A DNA stretch of 64,000 bases from Phylloscopus collybita (lineage: Eukaryota; Chordata; Aves; Passeriformes; Phylloscopidae): the NCBI GenBank assembly GCA_027886175.1, contig JAJNNQ010000009.1, forward strand, positions 23,239,501 through 23,303,500, written 5' to 3'. Shown one piece after another: positions 61,219-64,000 of this stretch (position 1 is its first letter; every line of letters begins with the position of its first letter). The notes under the pieces were generated by a model that did no database searches, was not told where the DNA came from, and saw only the letters and a program-made list of their open reading frames with translations. The translations under genes and the position numbers were made by a program.

Positions 61219-64000
61219 GGAGCAGCAGAGGCTTCTAAATGAAGTTAAGCTTGGTGGAAGTGAGGCTGTAGTTTGCATGAATAATTAGCAACCAATTTGT
61301 ATAAAATTGTAGAGATGCAGAGGTGAAAATCTCTTTTATTGTTTGAAGTAAGGCTTTAAAAGTAATGCTCAAGGGTAACTGAGAAAGTAGTATACATTAA
61401 TATAGGGCTGGGTGAGTCCTCCTAAAGGAGTTACCCTAAGTGATAAGGATCTGCTGGTTGAGTTCACAAATCCCCTCCAAAAGACTGATTGAAGAAAAGC
61501 AAGATTTCTTCATTTAAACGTACATGATAAATCTTTTGCCTACATTTTTCTTTTGAATTAACGTCTTGGTCTGTATCTATCTAGGTATTTCTAAGGGCAA
61601 CCCTGAGTCAAAGAGACTGAGACTGTGTAGTCACAACCCCTGTTATACTCTGCATAAATAAAATGTGAATAATATTACACATTTTATTTGAACTTAAATG
61701 TTAAGTGGATAATGGTGTTACTGAAAAACAATAGTGTAAGCTGGAACTCCTGCCATATCAATTTTTGTTCTTTGCAACTCTGCACAGTTTATATGAAAGA
61801 GGTGGAGGGCTGGCTCATTCCTAATTTCACAGATGAAGAGACAGATATAGGCAAGCCCTTTTAACTTAGACAAGTGGGAATTCCATATCTGCCTAAATGG
61901 CTTAAACTTCATGGTTGTGAATGCTGCCAATGACTTTAAACAGTCAGGTGCTAGATCATTCCAAACAAGAAACTATCTTACCATGGTGTTCAAAGATTAA
62001 GATTCTTAATCAAAACCACAACAGATTTAAATTAGCAAAGTGAAAGTAAAACTTGTGTCTTAAAATAATTAGCAATTGATGTTGCTTACAAACTGCCAGT
62101 AGTCTATCTTGAATTCTTTATAAAAAGCAGAAAAATATTATCTGTTGGAAGAGCATTCTGCTACAAAAGTGTATGTTCCATAGCAAAATATTCAGAGTCA
62201 GTTTTCATTCTCCAACTCAGAGCAGTTTCAATCTAGTGCCTGAGTACCCAAACCAAGTTTTCCTCCTTCATATTTGTTCTCTGCTTACCCTAGAGGATTG
62301 GACTGAATTAGTGACAGAATTAGACTGTTTCCTTGTGCCCTCTGGGGACTGAACTATCAACAACTCACTGCTTTGAGATCTTTACAGCTGTGAGTCAGGG
62401 ATGACATTTTCTGAGACAGACTGGAGTCTTCAGCAGGGGGGTGAAGTTGCCTTTGAATTTTGGACTAATTTTTTTCATATTGATCCCTTGTGACACATCA
62501 CTAGCTCTGCTTGTGAGGGGGTGTTTCATGCAACTCTCAAGCAAATACGATACATCCTGTAGTAAACCTCCTACAAAGGTTAATCGTTTCCTGTCTCTAC
62601 TAAGCCAAAATCTTCAACTTTCCAGGCAAACTTGATGTGTTTGAGCAGACTAACAGGATGAAGGAAATGGACCATGTCTGTACCTGATGTGGAAAAAGTA
62701 GAGATCTGCATTTATTGCTTGGCACGGCATAGAGTTTCAGTCATACACAAAGGTCCTTGGACAGGCAATGCTTTTCAAGTGTGTACTCTGGCTATATTAA
62801 ATGTTGGAATTTCCTAATTAGGGGCTACCTCCCTACTACCTCCAACAAACCAAACCACCCAACTCTTTCAGTAATTTTTCAGTACATGAAGTTGCCATTC
62901 AATGTGTGTAAATAAGTAAATAATACAGCTTCATCTGTTGTACAGTTTCTTATCTGTCAAAGGGCTATTTGAGCCTAATTCTCAAAAATGTTCCTTTCTT
63001 TGGATCCTAATGTTGCTATAAAGTCTGTTCTTGCATATTTAGGCAGTTAGTGAATTGTTAAGCAAAGCTACTCTTTTGCTGGAATTTGCTGGTGTTGAAA
63101 ATTAATGCTTTATTTCCTGAATTTGTCTACCCCAGTTACTCTCTTCAAGAATTTCAATGCAACATCTTGAACACAATGTGAAAAATTAATTCCCTGAAGT
63201 ATTTGCTGGAGTAATCAAAAGTGGAATCTATATATTTTTATCCACGTTACATGGTAATACTGCATCTTGGTGATCAGAAGTATTGGTAAGAATTTAATAA
63301 GCTCACTCGGCACTGCACTATAAAAGCAGTTTTATAAAGATTTTGTTGAAATTAGTAGAAGAAGTTAAGGATTAATTATTTATCTAGGATTTAACAAAAG
63401 CTTGCAATTTTGTTTGTCTTGAATATTATGTTGATGACTTTATATCTAGATACGGAAAAGAATACAGGCATTGGAAACATTGAGTTTCACTTTTGTAGAG
63501 GTTTTTATGAAAGAAAATGTAGCCTCTAGCAACAGCAGTTTTAAAAGACACGATATTCACCTTTTTACTATATCTGCCCTTTTCTGTCTGAAGCTGTCAT
63601 TAATGATTATCAAAAGGTAGAGGAGGCCAATAGTAAATTCTATTTATAGTAGTCAAATTCTGTCCTCATGGGAAATAAGTTCTTTTTAGAAGTGGTGCTG
63701 CAGAATCTGAGAAGTGCTTTGTAAAGATACTTTTCTACTGTAATACCTAGTTGTCCCATTTCATTTCACAGAAGGTAAGATAAGAATTCCAAGTTGTATA
63801 TGATTTTTAGAGTTTGCCAGAACATAAAAAAAAGAGCAGAATTTATGTTATCAGCAACCTGTAAATTAATGGTAAGGCAAAGCTGAACAAGAAAGATTTT
63901 TTATATTTCCAAATGCGGAACAATATTAATATAATTTTATACTATATTAACTATACTTATATAAATATAAGGTTTATTAGGATAATGCCTACATTATTCT

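Larger units (their letters stand above)
56988..64000. other. Unique noncoding sequence with A-rich tracts, no gene seen
   Basis: About 7 kb of AT-rich sequence holding an A-rich tract (59435), a very long poly(A) (60091), a somewhat GC-elevated patch (60440-60660) and a 20-bp duplication (61179). Frames of up to 92 codons show no recognisable domain. The right edge is cut by the window. Confidence 0.5.

Noticed and set aside
1..64000. CRISPR arrays, prokaryotic operons, phage or plasmid genes
   Set aside because: No regularly spaced repeats, no gene arrays and no long open frames; the interspersed repeats are those of a bird.

Overview
The window reads as vertebrate, almost certainly bird, nuclear DNA from an intergenic region or a very large intron. 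Three things support this. Nine fragments across the window match the 3' part of the CR1 LINE family, several ending in the typical avian tail built on ATTCTGTG/ATTCTATG units. There is one solo LTR of a type common in bird endogenous retroviruses (TG start, CA end, about 587 bp). There are no bacterial gene arrays, ribosome binding sites or operons, and no mammalian Alu, B1 or L1 sequence that I recognise. The sequence is AT-rich and CpG-poor by eye. CR1 also occurs in other sauropsids, so I place it as bird with good but not absolute confidence and go no further than that.

No intact protein-coding gene can be supported. The longest open frame is 137 codons. No frame resembles a host protein I recognise, and the longer ones lie in low-complexity tracts or repeats, or overlap other random frames. 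The only recognisable protein-coding matter is a decayed piece of CR1 reverse transcriptase at about 42125-42715. I saw no tRNA, rRNA, snRNA or CRISPR array.

Layout: 1-10020 is mostly unique noncoding sequence with two CR1 pieces (440-499 plus, 5494-5790 minus). 10021-10607 is the solo LTR. 13171-13720 is a block with more G and C than its surroundings, of unknown origin. 13721-31030 is unique sequence with one long, diverged CR1 (20150-20640) and several simple tracts. 31031-33226 holds three CR1 pieces in 2.2 kb, two minus and one plus. 33227-42124 is unique sequence with a 56-base poly(T). 42125-42715 is the CR1 piece with reverse transcriptase remnants. 42716-53789 holds a strongly G/T-biased tract at 48807-48930 and a 25-unit CA microsatellite. 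53790-53868 and 56717-56987 are two more plus-strand CR1 ends. The remainder is unique, with an A-rich tract and a 63-base poly(A).

I found no new multi-gene system. The points most worth a second look are structural: a perfect 14-bp inverted repeat with an 8-base loop (52522-52557), two other hairpin-capable repeats, five short head-to-tail duplications with units of 20 to 45 bp, two very long homopolymers, and G/T-only tracts with strong strand asymmetry. Percent identities were not computed; matches to repeat families come from reading the sequence against remembered family features.
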